Source: Klenkia soli (lineage in GTDB: Bacteria; Actinomycetota; Actinomycetes; Mycobacteriales; Geodermatophilaceae). From it: a stretch of 64,000 nucleotides of DNA. The stretch spans positions 124,001 to 188,000 of the forward strand of contig NZ_FNIR01000003.1 in the NCBI RefSeq assembly GCF_900103975.1, written 5' to 3'. This document shows positions 40,459 through 48,521 of the stretch, piece after piece; position 1 is the stretch's first letter; each line of letters begins with the position of its first letter. The position numbers and the translations under genes are program-made. The notes beneath the pieces are model-generated. The model did no database searches and had not been told where the DNA came from. It saw only the letters and a program-made list of their open reading frames with translations.

Positions 40459-41559
40459 ATGAGAGGTTCAGCGATGAGCGGGCTGGGGCGCCGCTTCGCG
40501 GCCCTGGCCGTCGCAGCGGTAGCGACCATGTCGCTGGGGGCGTGCTCGAGCACCAACTCCGGCGGCGGAACGGCCTCGGGGCAGGTCAGCGACGACGACA
40601 TGATCATGGTGTCGGCGGTCCGCTCCCTGACCAACCCCTACGAAGCCGCGTGGGTCGAGGGCAGCCAGGCCTACGCCGACTCCCTCGGGATCGATCTGCA
40701 GACCATCGTCTACAACGGCGATTCGCAATCGGCACTCAGCCAGCTGCAGTCGGTGCTCGCCGGTGGCAAGACGGTGCTCCTGAACATCAACCCCAACACC
40801 ACCGCCGACACCCCGGCCATCGTCAACGCGGTGCGTGCGGCCGGCGGATACGTCGTCACCCAGTGGAGCAAGCCCGAGGACATCAACCCCTGGGACGTCG
40901 GCGACAACTGGGTCGCGTACGTGACCTACAACGGTCAGGAGGAGGGCTACGACACCACCCAGACCCTCATCGACTCCATGGGCGGTAGCGGTGGCGTGAT
41001 CGCTCTGCAGGGTCTGCTCGCCAACGACATCAGCCAGTCCCGCTTCGCCGGGTTCGAGCAGGCGCTCGGCGAGCAGAGCGGTGTGACCCTGCTGGACCAG
41101 CAGCCTGCCGACTTCGACCGCAACAAGGCCTACACGACCACCCAGACCCTGCTGAACCAGTACGGGGACCAGGTGACCGGCATCTGGGCAGCTACGGACT
41201 CGATGGCACTCGGCGCACTCCAGGCGGTCACCGAGGCCGGTCGTGCCGGCCAGGTCAAGATCGCGTCCGCTGCGGACGCCACGCCGGAGGGCCTGCAGGC
41301 CATCCAGGACGGGAACATGGTCGCCACCTACACCACGGACCCCTACTACAACGGGGCCATGGGCTTGGCGCTGTGCTACCAGGCCGCGACCGGCGCCCTC
41401 GACGTGGGATCGCTGCCGCACGAGGACCGTGCCTTCTACGTCTCCCAGACCCTCATCACAGCAGACAACGTCGCCGACTACGCCACCCCGCCGACCGCGG
41501 AGCAGATCGTCGACTCGGTCCAGGATCCGCTCGGCCGCAACGACGGCGCCCTGAGCTGA
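40459..41559 (+). CDS. Sugar ABC transporter substrate-binding lipoprotein
   Basis: A 366-residue binding lipoprotein with an exported lipobox (MSLGAC) and a ribose-type periplasmic-binding fold: VSAVRSLTNPYEAAWVEGSQ, NGDSQSALSQLQSVLAGG, VLLNINPNTT, then IWAATDSMALGALQAVTEAG and MVATYTTDPYYNGAMG. ATG 40459 follows AGGTGGGA; ATG 40474 and GTG 40450 are possible alternatives. It is the first gene of a binding protein-permease-ATPase-permease operon. The ligand is not predictable; the catabolic genes downstream suggest an alcohol, polyol or glycoside. Confidence 0.88.
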   Translation: MRGSAMSGLGRRFAALAVAAVATMSLGACSSTNSGGGTASGQVSDDDMIMVSAVRSLTNPYEAAWVEGSQAYADSLGIDLQTIVYNGDSQSALSQLQSVLAGGKTVLLNINPNTTADTPAIVNAVRAAGGYVVTQWSKPEDINPWDVGDNWVAYVTYNGQEEGYDTTQTLIDSMGGSGGVIALQGLLANDISQSRFAGFEQALGEQSGVTLLDQQPADFDRNKAYTTTQTLLNQYGDQVTGIWAATDSMALGALQAVTEAGRAGQVKIASAADATPEGLQAIQDGNMVATYTTDPYYNGAMGLALCYQAATGALDVGSLPHEDRAFYVSQTLITADNVADYATPPTAEQIVDSVQDPLGRNDGALS

Positions 41560-41570
41560 TCTGACCTGCC

Positions 41571-41608
41571 GGTCCCGTCCCCGGACCGTTGCGTCCGGGG
41601 ACGGGACC
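41571..41608 (+). terminator. 16-bp hairpin after the second binding-protein gene
   Basis: Positions 41571-41586 and 41593-41608 form a perfect 16-bp stem with a 6-base loop, 11 bases after the stop codon and before the permease gene. As in the first importer, it probably attenuates read-through so that the binding protein is made in excess. Confidence 0.72.
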
Positions 41609-41649
41609 ACCACCACCGTTCACCCACAGCTGGACACGAAGGAGCGCCG

Positions 41650-42672
41650 ATGTCGGCGACACCGGTACACGACGTGGCGACGCTCGAGCAGCAGTCGACC
41701 GTCAGCCGTCCCAAGAACAACCGCAGGTTGTTGCTCTCCGCAGGACCCGCCGTCGCGCTCGTTGTCCTGGCGGTCGCCTTCGCCGTTCTCACCCCGGGGT
41801 TCGCCACGGTCAACAACGCGCGGGCGATCGTCGAGCAGGCGTCGATCCCGCTCGTCCTCGCCATGGGGTCCACGCTCGTGGTCCTGCTGGGAAGCGTCGA
41901 CCTCTCCGTCGAGGGCGTGATGGCTGCCTGCGGCCTCACCTTCGTGTTGCTGGCCAGCAACAACCGCAACGACAACGACCTCGGCTGGCTGGCCTTCGTG
42001 ATCGCCATCGGAGTGGGTGCCGTGTTCGGGGTGGTCAACGGGCTCATCCACACCCGCATACGGGTGCCGTCCTTCATGGTGACCCTCGGTACCTGGTTCA
42101 TCGGTCTGGGCATGGCCACGGTGCTGTTCGGCACCACCACGCCTCAGCTGCAGGACCAGACATTCCGGGCATGGGCCGGTGGGCGATGGCTCGGGGTTCC
42201 GGTCGTCATCGTGTTCGCAGCCCTGGTCACCGTCGGCGCCTTCGTGGTGTGCCGGTACAGCAAGCTCGGTCGGTACACCTACGCCATCGGCGGGGACGAG
42301 GCGGTCAGCCGGGTGGCAGGCATCCCCGTCAACCGCTTCAAGGTCATCGTCTTCTGCCTGGCCGGCGCCCTGTCCGGGCTCGGGGGCGTGCTCGCGACCA
42401 TTCGCCTGGGCGTCGGGGACGTCTCGGTCGGGTCAGGTCAACTCTTCCTGACCTTGTCCGCCGTCGTCCTGGGAGGGACCTTGCTGTCCGGCGGTCGCGG
42501 AGGCCCGCTGCACACACTGGTCGGGGTGCTGATCCTGGTCGTGCTGGGCAACGGACTGCTGCTGTCCGGCGCGAATCCCTACGTCCAACAAGCCGCCCAG
42601 GGCCTGGTCATCGTGATCGCCGTCATCGCCACCGGCTGGCCGGTGCGCGACCGTCTGCGGGTCGTCAAGTGA
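41650..42672 (+). CDS. Sugar ABC transporter permease 1
   Basis: A 340-residue CUT2-family permease with about 8-10 helices and motifs GSVDLSVEGVMA, VPSFMVTLGTWFIGLG, AIGGDEAVSRVAGIPVNRFK and LGGTLLSGGRGG. An AAGGAG site precedes the ATG. Its stop overlaps the ATPase GTG. With the second permease at 44180 it forms a heterodimeric pore, as in Lsr- or Rha-type importers. Confidence 0.92.
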   Translation: MSATPVHDVATLEQQSTVSRPKNNRRLLLSAGPAVALVVLAVAFAVLTPGFATVNNARAIVEQASIPLVLAMGSTLVVLLGSVDLSVEGVMAACGLTFVLLASNNRNDNDLGWLAFVIAIGVGAVFGVVNGLIHTRIRVPSFMVTLGTWFIGLGMATVLFGTTTPQLQDQTFRAWAGGRWLGVPVVIVFAALVTVGAFVVCRYSKLGRYTYAIGGDEAVSRVAGIPVNRFKVIVFCLAGALSGLGGVLATIRLGVGDVSVGSGQLFLTLSAVVLGGTLLSGGRGGPLHTLVGVLILVVLGNGLLLSGANPYVQQAAQGLVIVIAVIATGWPVRDRLRVVK

Positions 42673-44183
42673 CCGCCCCGCTGCTCGAGCTGCGCAACGT
42701 GACGAAGCGGTTCGGCGCCACGACAGCCCTCGACGACGTCAGCATCACCGTCCACCAGCACGAGGTAGTGGGCCTCATCGGCGAGAACGGTGCCGGCAAG
42801 TCGACCCTGCTCAAGATGCTCGCCGGACTGCACCGACCCGACGGGGGGCAAGTACTCCTCAGCGGCGACCCGGTCGACCTGGGCAGCCCGGCACGTGCGG
42901 CCCGCCTGGGCATCGGCGTCGTCCACCAGGAGCAATCGCTCCTTCCCAACCTCCGGGTAGCCGAGAACCTCCTCCTCGGGCACGAAGGCGACGCGCTGCG
43001 CGCCGGTTTCTTCCGGCGCAAGCGTCTCGAAGCAGCTGCCGCCGAGGCGTTGGCCACCGTGGAGTCCAAGGTGTCGCCTGCATCGCTCACGGAGGACTTG
43101 ACCTTCGCCGAGCGCCAGATGGTCGAGGTTGCCCGGGCTGTCGCGAGTCGACGCCCTGGACGACCACCTCTCGTGGTGCTCGACGAGCCCACCTCGGTGC
43201 TCGAGGCAGAGGACGTGGCCGTGCTCAAGCGTCAGGTCATGGCTCTGCGGGAAGTCGGCTCGGTGATCTTCGTGTCCCACCGGCTCGACGAGGTGCTCGA
43301 CTTCTCCGACCGTGTCTACGTGCTGCGGGACGGCAAGGTCGTCGGCGAGCGGACGAGCCAGGACGCCACGGAAGCCGATCTGTTCCGGATGATGATCGGT
43401 CGGGACTCGAGCGCCGGCTTCTACGACGAGGGCCGCCAGCGGCCGGCTGATCCGGACGCCGTCCCCGTGCTCTCGGTCAAGGATCTGAGTCGGAGGGGCC
43501 AGTACAGCGGGGTGTCCTTCGACATCCGTCCAGGTGAGGTCCTGGGACTCGTCGGGGTGATCGGTTCCGGGCGTGAGCAGGTGTCGCGGGCCATCTTCGG
43601 GGCCGAACCCCACGACGAAGGCTCGATCGTCCTGGACGGGCAGCCCCTGCGCCTTCGCACCCCTGCCGCGGCGGTTCGTTCAGGCATCGCGTACGTGCCG
43701 GCCGAGCGGCGTGTCGAGGGCATGGTCGGGGGAGCGACGGTCGCCGAGAACATCGCTCTCGTGCACCCGGGCAGGGGTCCGGTCGTCTTGCCCGCGCGTC
43801 GTCGGGTCGTCGCGCAGGAGTGGGCCGAGCGGTTGGACATCCGCCCCCGTGACACCGCGGCAGACATGGCCAGGCTGTCGGGCGGGAACCAGCAGAAGGC
43901 GGCGTTGGCTCGGTGGGTGCTTGCCGATGACCTGCGGCTGTTGATCCTGGATCACCCCACCCGTGGCCTGGACATCGGCGCCAAGGAGGACCTCTACAAG
44001 CTGTTCCGAGACCTCTGCGAGCGCGGAATCGGCATCTTGCTGCTGGCCGACACCCTCGACGAGGCCATCGGCATGAGCCACTCGGTGATCGTCATGAAGG
44101 ACGGGCAGGTCACCGCGCGGTTCGAGAACACCGCAGTCGACGGCAAACCCCAGCCCATCCAACTCCTCGAGAAGATGATGTGA
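42669..44183 (+). CDS. Sugar ABC transporter ATPase, fused two-domain (RbsA type)
   Basis: A 504-residue protein with two ABC domains. Domain 1 has Walker A GENGAGKST, a degenerate signature LTFAERQMVEVARA, Walker B LVVLDEPTSVL and switch SHRLDEV. Domain 2 lacks a Walker A (VGVIGSGREQ), typical of the RbsA/MglA second domain, but keeps a good signature LSGGNQQKAALARW and LLILDHPTRGLDIG. The second Walker B ends DHP in place of DEP, an unusual change at the catalytic Glu. It overlaps both permease genes by four bases. Confidence 0.92.
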   Translation: MTAPLLELRNVTKRFGATTALDDVSITVHQHEVVGLIGENGAGKSTLLKMLAGLHRPDGGQVLLSGDPVDLGSPARAARLGIGVVHQEQSLLPNLRVAENLLLGHEGDALRAGFFRRKRLEAAAAEALATVESKVSPASLTEDLTFAERQMVEVARAVASRRPGRPPLVVLDEPTSVLEAEDVAVLKRQVMALREVGSVIFVSHRLDEVLDFSDRVYVLRDGKVVGERTSQDATEADLFRMMIGRDSSAGFYDEGRQRPADPDAVPVLSVKDLSRRGQYSGVSFDIRPGEVLGLVGVIGSGREQVSRAIFGAEPHDEGSIVLDGQPLRLRTPAAAVRSGIAYVPAERRVEGMVGGATVAENIALVHPGRGPVVLPARRRVVAQEWAERLDIRPRDTAADMARLSGGNQQKAALARWVLADDLRLLILDHPTRGLDIGAKEDLYKLFRDLCERGIGILLLADTLDEAIGMSHSVIVMKDGQVTARFENTAVDGKPQPIQLLEKMM

Positions 44184-45187
44184 GCACCGTGGCCACCACC
44201 TCCACCCCCACACGCGAGCCCATCAGCTCGTCGAAGCCCGCGACGCCGAGGACGGCTCGACCGTGGCGGCAGTTGCTCCCCCTGGGCATCCTCGTCGCGC
44301 TCGTGCTCGCGGTCTCCCTAGCTGAACCCGCCTTCCTGCGGACCAACAGCCTGACCGTCGTCGCCAACCAGGCCATTCCCATCCTGCTGCTCGGACTGGG
44401 GCAGATGTTCGTGGTCCTCGTCGGTGGGATCGACCTGTCGTCAGCCGCGCTGGCCTCGCTGACCACGGTGCTCGTCGCCACATGGCTCCCCGGCATGGGT
44501 GGCGCGGCCCTGGTGCTGACCTTGGTCGCACTGACCGTGGTCGGGCTCATCACCGGCGCCCTGGTGGCCTGGGGACAGGTGCCGTCCTTCGTCATCTCGT
44601 TGGGTGCCCTGGGCTTCTGGGGTGCTGTCTCGCTGGTCGTCTCCGGTTCCACGACGATCTACGTCAGCCAGGGGTACGGGAGCATCAGTTGGCTGACCAA
44701 CATGGGTATCGCCGGGGTCTCCTCGGCGATCATCCTGTCCGTCGCGCTGGTCGCCGTCATCTGGGCGGTCATGCGCTACACCCCTCGCGGCAACGTCTTC
44801 CACGTCGTGGGGCTGAACGAACGTGCCGCGCTGATGGCGGGCGTCCGAGCACGCTGGGTCAAGACCGCAGCGTTCGGGCTCTCCGGGCTGTTCGCCGGCC
44901 TGGCAGGGATCGTGCTCACCGCCCAACAGCAGAGCGGAGCACCACAGCTCGGGGACGCTCTCCTCCTCCCCGCCATCGCGGCCGCCGTGGTCGGCGGGTG
45001 CGCGATCACCGGGGGGATCGGTGGCCCGTGGCGCGTGCTGGTCGGGGCGCTGGTCGTGACGGTGCTGCGAGTAGGGGGCGCCGTGGCCGGTATCGACCCC
45101 AACTACCAACAGATCATCTACGGGGCCGTGGTCATCCTGGCTGTCGCGCTGACCATCGACCGGACGAGGTTGTCGATCATCAAGTAG
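44180..45187 (+). CDS. Sugar ABC transporter permease 2
   Basis: A 335-residue CUT2-family permease with GGIDLSSAALASL, VPSFVISLGALGFWG, VVGLNERAALMAGVRARWVK and GGCAITGGIGGPWRV. It partners the permease encoded at 41650. Its GTG overlaps the ATPase stop and it closes the importer operon before a bidirectional terminator. Confidence 0.9.
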   Translation: MSTVATTSTPTREPISSSKPATPRTARPWRQLLPLGILVALVLAVSLAEPAFLRTNSLTVVANQAIPILLLGLGQMFVVLVGGIDLSSAALASLTTVLVATWLPGMGGAALVLTLVALTVVGLITGALVAWGQVPSFVISLGALGFWGAVSLVVSGSTTIYVSQGYGSISWLTNMGIAGVSSAIILSVALVAVIWAVMRYTPRGNVFHVVGLNERAALMAGVRARWVKTAAFGLSGLFAGLAGIVLTAQQQSGAPQLGDALLLPAIAAAVVGGCAITGGIGGPWRVLVGALVVTVLRVGGAVAGIDPNYQQIIYGAVVILAVALTIDRTRLSIIK

Positions 45188-45210
45188 GTCTCGGTCCGGT
45201 ACGCCACGGC

Positions 45211-45239
45211 CCCCGATCCCGTCGTCGACGGGATCGGGG
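45211..45239. terminator. Bidirectional terminator between convergent operons
   Basis: CCCCGATCCCGTC (45211-45223) pairs perfectly with 45227-45239 around a 3-base loop. It lies between the rightward importer operon (stop 45187) and the leftward TIM-barrel gene (stop 45250), so it can end both transcripts. Confidence 0.75.
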
Positions 45240-45249
45240 CCGCGCCGAC

Positions 45250-46062
45250 TCACAGCTGGCGCAAGGCGGGGACGAGCTGCGCGAGGACGTCCTGGGCGTC
45301 CATGGCCCACACCTCGTCGCTGAGGACCTCGACCTCCACCGCTCCCCGGTACTCGGTCGAGGACCGCACGTCGGCCAGGAACCCGGGCAGGTCGATGCAT
45401 CCCTGACCGGGCAACCCACGGCTGGAGAGCTCGCCGTGGATGGGTCCCGTCCAGTCGGAGACCTGGACGGAGAGCACCCGGTCGGCGGCTCTTCCCAGCT
45501 CGTCGTGGAGCGCCGCGTCCCACCAGAGGTGGTAGGCGTCCACGGCCAGACCGAGGGCCGCGGAGCCGATGGAGTCCAGCAGGTCGTTGGCTTCACGCAC
45601 CGAGGTGATGACCGAACGCGAGGCCGCCATCATCGGGTGCATGGGCTCGACGGCCAGGTCGACGCCGGCGGACTCCGCCTGGACGGCCAGGTCGGCGAGC
45701 CCTTCGGAGACCATCTGCCGCGAGCCCTGGAGGTCTCGGCCCTGGATGCCGCCGACCACGACGACCAGGCACGCTGCGCCCAGGCTGACCGCCTCGTCCA
45801 ATGCCCGAGTGTTGTCCTCCCTGACGGCGCGTCGACTGCGTGCGTCGACGGCGGTGGTGAACATCCCCGCGCGGCAGATGCTGCTCACCGCCAGGTCATG
45901 CATGCCCACGAGACGGGCAGCTGCATGGACACCGACGTCGTCGTAGGTGTCCCTCCACAGGCCCACCGCACCGAAGCCCGCTGCTGCTGCTGCAGCCAGC
46001 AACCGGGGGAGCGGCAGCGACCGCAGAGTGATGGAGTTCAGGCTGCACGTGTCCAGCTCCAC
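45250..46062 (-). CDS. TIM-barrel sugar phosphate isomerase/epimerase-type protein
   Basis: A 270-residue protein of the xylose isomerase-like/AP endonuclease 2 TIM-barrel family. It shows GFGAVGLWRDTYDDVG, DNTRALDEAVSLGAACLVVV, the metal-site Glu in LAVEPMHPM, Asp/His in AVDAYHLWWD and a final Glu in GAVEVEVLSDEVW. Members isomerise, epimerise or dehydrate sugars or inosose-like compounds. The GTG start lies three bases after the DUF993 gene stop, so the two form a small operon. The reaction is not predictable. Confidence 0.85.
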   Translation of the reverse strand: MELDTCSLNSITLRSLPLPRLLAAAAAAGFGAVGLWRDTYDDVGVHAAARLVGMHDLAVSSICRAGMFTTAVDARSRRAVREDNTRALDEAVSLGAACLVVVVGGIQGRDLQGSRQMVSEGLADLAVQAESAGVDLAVEPMHPMMAASRSVITSVREANDLLDSIGSAALGLAVDAYHLWWDAALHDELGRAADRVLSVQVSDWTGPIHGELSSRGLPGQGCIDLPGFLADVRSSTEYRGAVEVEVLSDEVWAMDAQDVLAQLVPALRQL

Positions 46063-46065
46063 CGG

Positions 46066-47226
46066 TCAGCTCACCCCGTGCGCGCCGAACGTGGCCGAAG
46101 CGCGGCGGGCGGCGAGTTCCGGGTCGGGAAAGGCCCCCAGATCGTTGGCGCAGCGGAACACCTCGGCCAGGTGCACCAGGCTCCGGCCGGACTCGAGGCC
46201 CCCGATCATCCGGAAGTGGTCCTGTGCGCCGCTGAGGTAGGCCAACCAGACAATGCCCGTCTTGTAGAACCTGGTCGGCGACGTGAAGATCAGGCGGTTC
46301 AGGTCCTGCGTAGGACCCAGTACCTCGCGAAACCCTGCCTCGTCACCGGCGTCGAGCCGGGCCAACGCTGCCGACGCGAACGGCGCCACTGCCGCGAAGG
46401 CCCCCAGCAGGGCGTGGCTGTGGCGCTCGCCGTCACCGGCGATCAGGTCCACGTAGGAGTAGTCGTCGCCGGTGAACAGCTTGACCCCGTCAGGCAGTCG
46501 CCGACGCAGCTCGACCTCCCGCCCGGCGTCGAGGAGGGACATCTTGATGCCTTCCACACGGTCGTGGTGTGCGGCGATGAGGTCGACCACCGTGTCGGCG
46601 GCGACGTCGAGGTCGGTGCCGCCCCAGTAGCCACGCAGAGCGGGGTCGAAGGCCTCGCCCAGCCAGTGCAGCACGACAGGGTTCTGGGCCTGCTGGATCA
46701 CGCTGGAGTAGACCCGTAGGTAGTCCGCGGGTGACGCGGCGACGGCTGCCAGGTGCCGGCTGGCCATCAGCACCACCCGCCCACCGAGCTCCTCGATCGA
46801 TGCCACCTGCTCCACGTAGGCGTCGATGACCTCGCTCAGGCCGGGGCGGGCATCGGCGGCGAGTTGGTCGGTCGCCACACCGACCACTACGCGTCCGTCG
46901 TGGGCTGCCGCCTCTCGCAGTGTCCGACCAGCTAGTTCACGTGCCTCTGACCACCCGAGGCCCATGCCGCGCTGGGCGGTGTCCATGGACTCGGCGACGC
47001 CGAGGCCGAGGGCGAAGAGCCGTCGCCTGGCGGCCATGGTGGCGTCCCAGTCGATGTCGACGCACCCACCCTCGGCGCTGGCCGTCCACGGCTGAGCCAC
47101 GACGTGGGCAGCCGCGTAGGCCGTGCGGGACGTGGCCGGCCGAGCCGAGACGGCCAGCTCGGCCGGTGCGTTCATCGTGATCTGCCGGGTCCGGCCATCG
47201 GCAGCGGGGATGGTCACGGTGGTCAT
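46066..47226 (-). CDS. DUF993 protein (aldolase-superfamily-like)
   Basis: A 386-residue DUF993-family protein related to dihydrodipicolinate synthase/NAL-type TIM barrels. Features are DIDWDATMAARRRLFALGLG near the N-terminus, GRVVLMASRHLAAVA, NPVVLHWLGEAFDPALRGYW, VEGIKMSLLD with the presumed Schiff-base-position Lys, and LFTGDDYSYVDLI. It is commonly found with TIM-barrel isomerases and dehydrogenases in sugar catabolic loci. The likely role is aldol cleavage of the imported compound, by inference only. A LacI-type site lies 27 bases before the start. Confidence 0.82.
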   Translation of the reverse strand: MTTVTIPAADGRTRQITMNAPAELAVSARPATSRTAYAAAHVVAQPWTASAEGGCVDIDWDATMAARRRLFALGLGVAESMDTAQRGMGLGWSEARELAGRTLREAAAHDGRVVVGVATDQLAADARPGLSEVIDAYVEQVASIEELGGRVVLMASRHLAAVAASPADYLRVYSSVIQQAQNPVVLHWLGEAFDPALRGYWGGTDLDVAADTVVDLIAAHHDRVEGIKMSLLDAGREVELRRRLPDGVKLFTGDDYSYVDLIAGDGERHSHALLGAFAAVAPFASAALARLDAGDEAGFREVLGPTQDLNRLIFTSPTRFYKTGIVWLAYLSGAQDHFRMIGGLESGRSLVHLAEVFRCANDLGAFPDPELAARRASATFGAHGVS

Positions 47227-47252
47227 CAGAGAGATCCTCCAAGCAGGATGCT

Positions 47253-47264
47253 GTAATCGCTTAC
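47253..47264. promoter_or_regulatory. LacI-2 operator before the DUF993 operon
   Basis: GTAATCGCTTAC matches the shared 12-base site (G-W-AA-N-C-R-CTTAC) and lies between the divergent DUF993 and alcohol dehydrogenase genes. Confidence 0.65.
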
Positions 47265-47340
47265 GACGGGCCTTGCGCCCACGTTTGAGGCGGTGTTACA
47301 TGTCACACAGCTTGCAGGACGCACGAAGACGCGGTCAAGA

Positions 47341-47352
47341 GAAAGCACTTAC
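47341..47352. promoter_or_regulatory. LacI-2 operator in the dehydrogenase leader
   Basis: GAAAGCACTTAC, a further copy of the shared site, abuts the ribosome binding site (AGGAGGA) of the alcohol dehydrogenase gene, where a bound repressor would block transcript elongation or the promoter just upstream. Confidence 0.6.
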
Positions 47353-47362
47353 AGGAGGATCT

Positions 47363-48475
47363 GTGAACGTCAAGGGAGCTGTCATCGACCGGGTCGGCGG
47401 CAAGTGGGCCGTCCAGGAGCTCGACCTCGTCGAGCCCGGACCGACCGAGGTCCGGATCAAGGTGATGGCGTCGGGCCTGTGCCACTCCGACGACCACCTC
47501 GTCACCGGCGACATCCCGAACCTGCTGCCCATGGTGGGCGGTCACGAGGGCTCGGGAATCGTCGAGGCGGTCGGCAGCGCCGTCACGCGGCTGGCCGTCG
47601 GAGACCACATCGCCACCGCCTACCTGCCCGCCTGCGGGGTCTGCAACTGGTGCGCGCAGGGCATGCAGTACATCTGCAACACCGGGGCCGGCATGGAGAA
47701 CGGGTTCGCCGTCGATGGCTCCCCGCGCTTCCGGACCCTGGACGGAACCCCGGTAGGGGCCATGCAGCGGCTGGGCACCTTCGCGAACTACTTGGTCACC
47801 GACCAGGCCCAGGCAGTCAAGATCGACCGGGAAATCCCGTTCGACGTCGCAGCCCTGGTCTCCTGCGGGGTCGCCACCGGCTGGGGGGCGGCGGTGAACG
47901 GCGCAGGAGTCCGGCCGCGGGACACCACCCTGGTCGTGGGGGTCGGCGGGGTCGGCATGAACGCCGTCCAGGGCGCCGCGCACGCCGGTGCAGCCAACGT
48001 GATCGCCGTCGACCCCGTCTCTTTCAAGCGGGAGCAGGCCGAGGAGATGGGAGCAACCCACTCCTTCGCGTCGATCGCCGAGGCCATGCCGTTGATCCAC
48101 TCGGTGACCGAGGGGCAGGGAGCGGACAACGCCGTCCTCACGGTCGGGGTCGTGGACGGCGGACTCATCGCCGAGGCCTTCGCCGCACTGCGCAAGCAGG
48201 GCACCTTGGCCGTGGTGTCCATCGGCCAGAACGAGCCCGGCATCCCGATCAGCCCACTGGAGCTGGTCGTGTACGCCAAGCAGCTGCGCGGGGTGCTCTT
48301 CGGGAACTGCAACCCCACCCGCGACATCCCCGCGCTGCTCGACTACTACCGCAGCGGCCACCTGCGCCTGGACGAGCTCATCACCCGCCGCTACGGGATG
48401 GACCAGGTCAACCAGGCATACGAGGACATGCACGCGGGTCGCAACATCCGCGGCGTCCTCGTCCACGAGCACTGA
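47363..48475 (+). CDS. NDMA-dependent, mycofactocin-type zinc alcohol dehydrogenase
   Basis: A 370-residue medium-chain zinc alcohol dehydrogenase. Catalytic zinc ligands sit in GLCHSDDH and GGHEGSG, and the structural zinc site is CGVCNWCAQGMQYIC. The Rossmann motif is VVGVGGVGMNAVQGA. The sequence follows the Rxyl_3153-type NDMA-dependent group, whose members hold NAD tightly and pass electrons to mycofactocin. The GTG at 47363 follows ACAGGAGGA. The presence of mftD at 37.7 kb supports mycofactocin use. It is the first gene of a nine-gene operon and probably oxidises the primary alcohol released from the imported substrate. Confidence 0.88.
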   Translation: MNVKGAVIDRVGGKWAVQELDLVEPGPTEVRIKVMASGLCHSDDHLVTGDIPNLLPMVGGHEGSGIVEAVGSAVTRLAVGDHIATAYLPACGVCNWCAQGMQYICNTGAGMENGFAVDGSPRFRTLDGTPVGAMQRLGTFANYLVTDQAQAVKIDREIPFDVAALVSCGVATGWGAAVNGAGVRPRDTTLVVGVGGVGMNAVQGAAHAGAANVIAVDPVSFKREQAEEMGATHSFASIAEAMPLIHSVTEGQGADNAVLTVGVVDGGLIAEAFAALRKQGTLAVVSIGQNEPGIPISPLELVVYAKQLRGVLFGNCNPTRDIPALLDYYRSGHLRLDELITRRYGMDQVNQAYEDMHAGRNIRGVLVHEH

Positions 48476-48521
48476 GCGGTACGCCCGCAGCGACGGCCGA
48501 CATCCGAGGCAGGGGAACACC

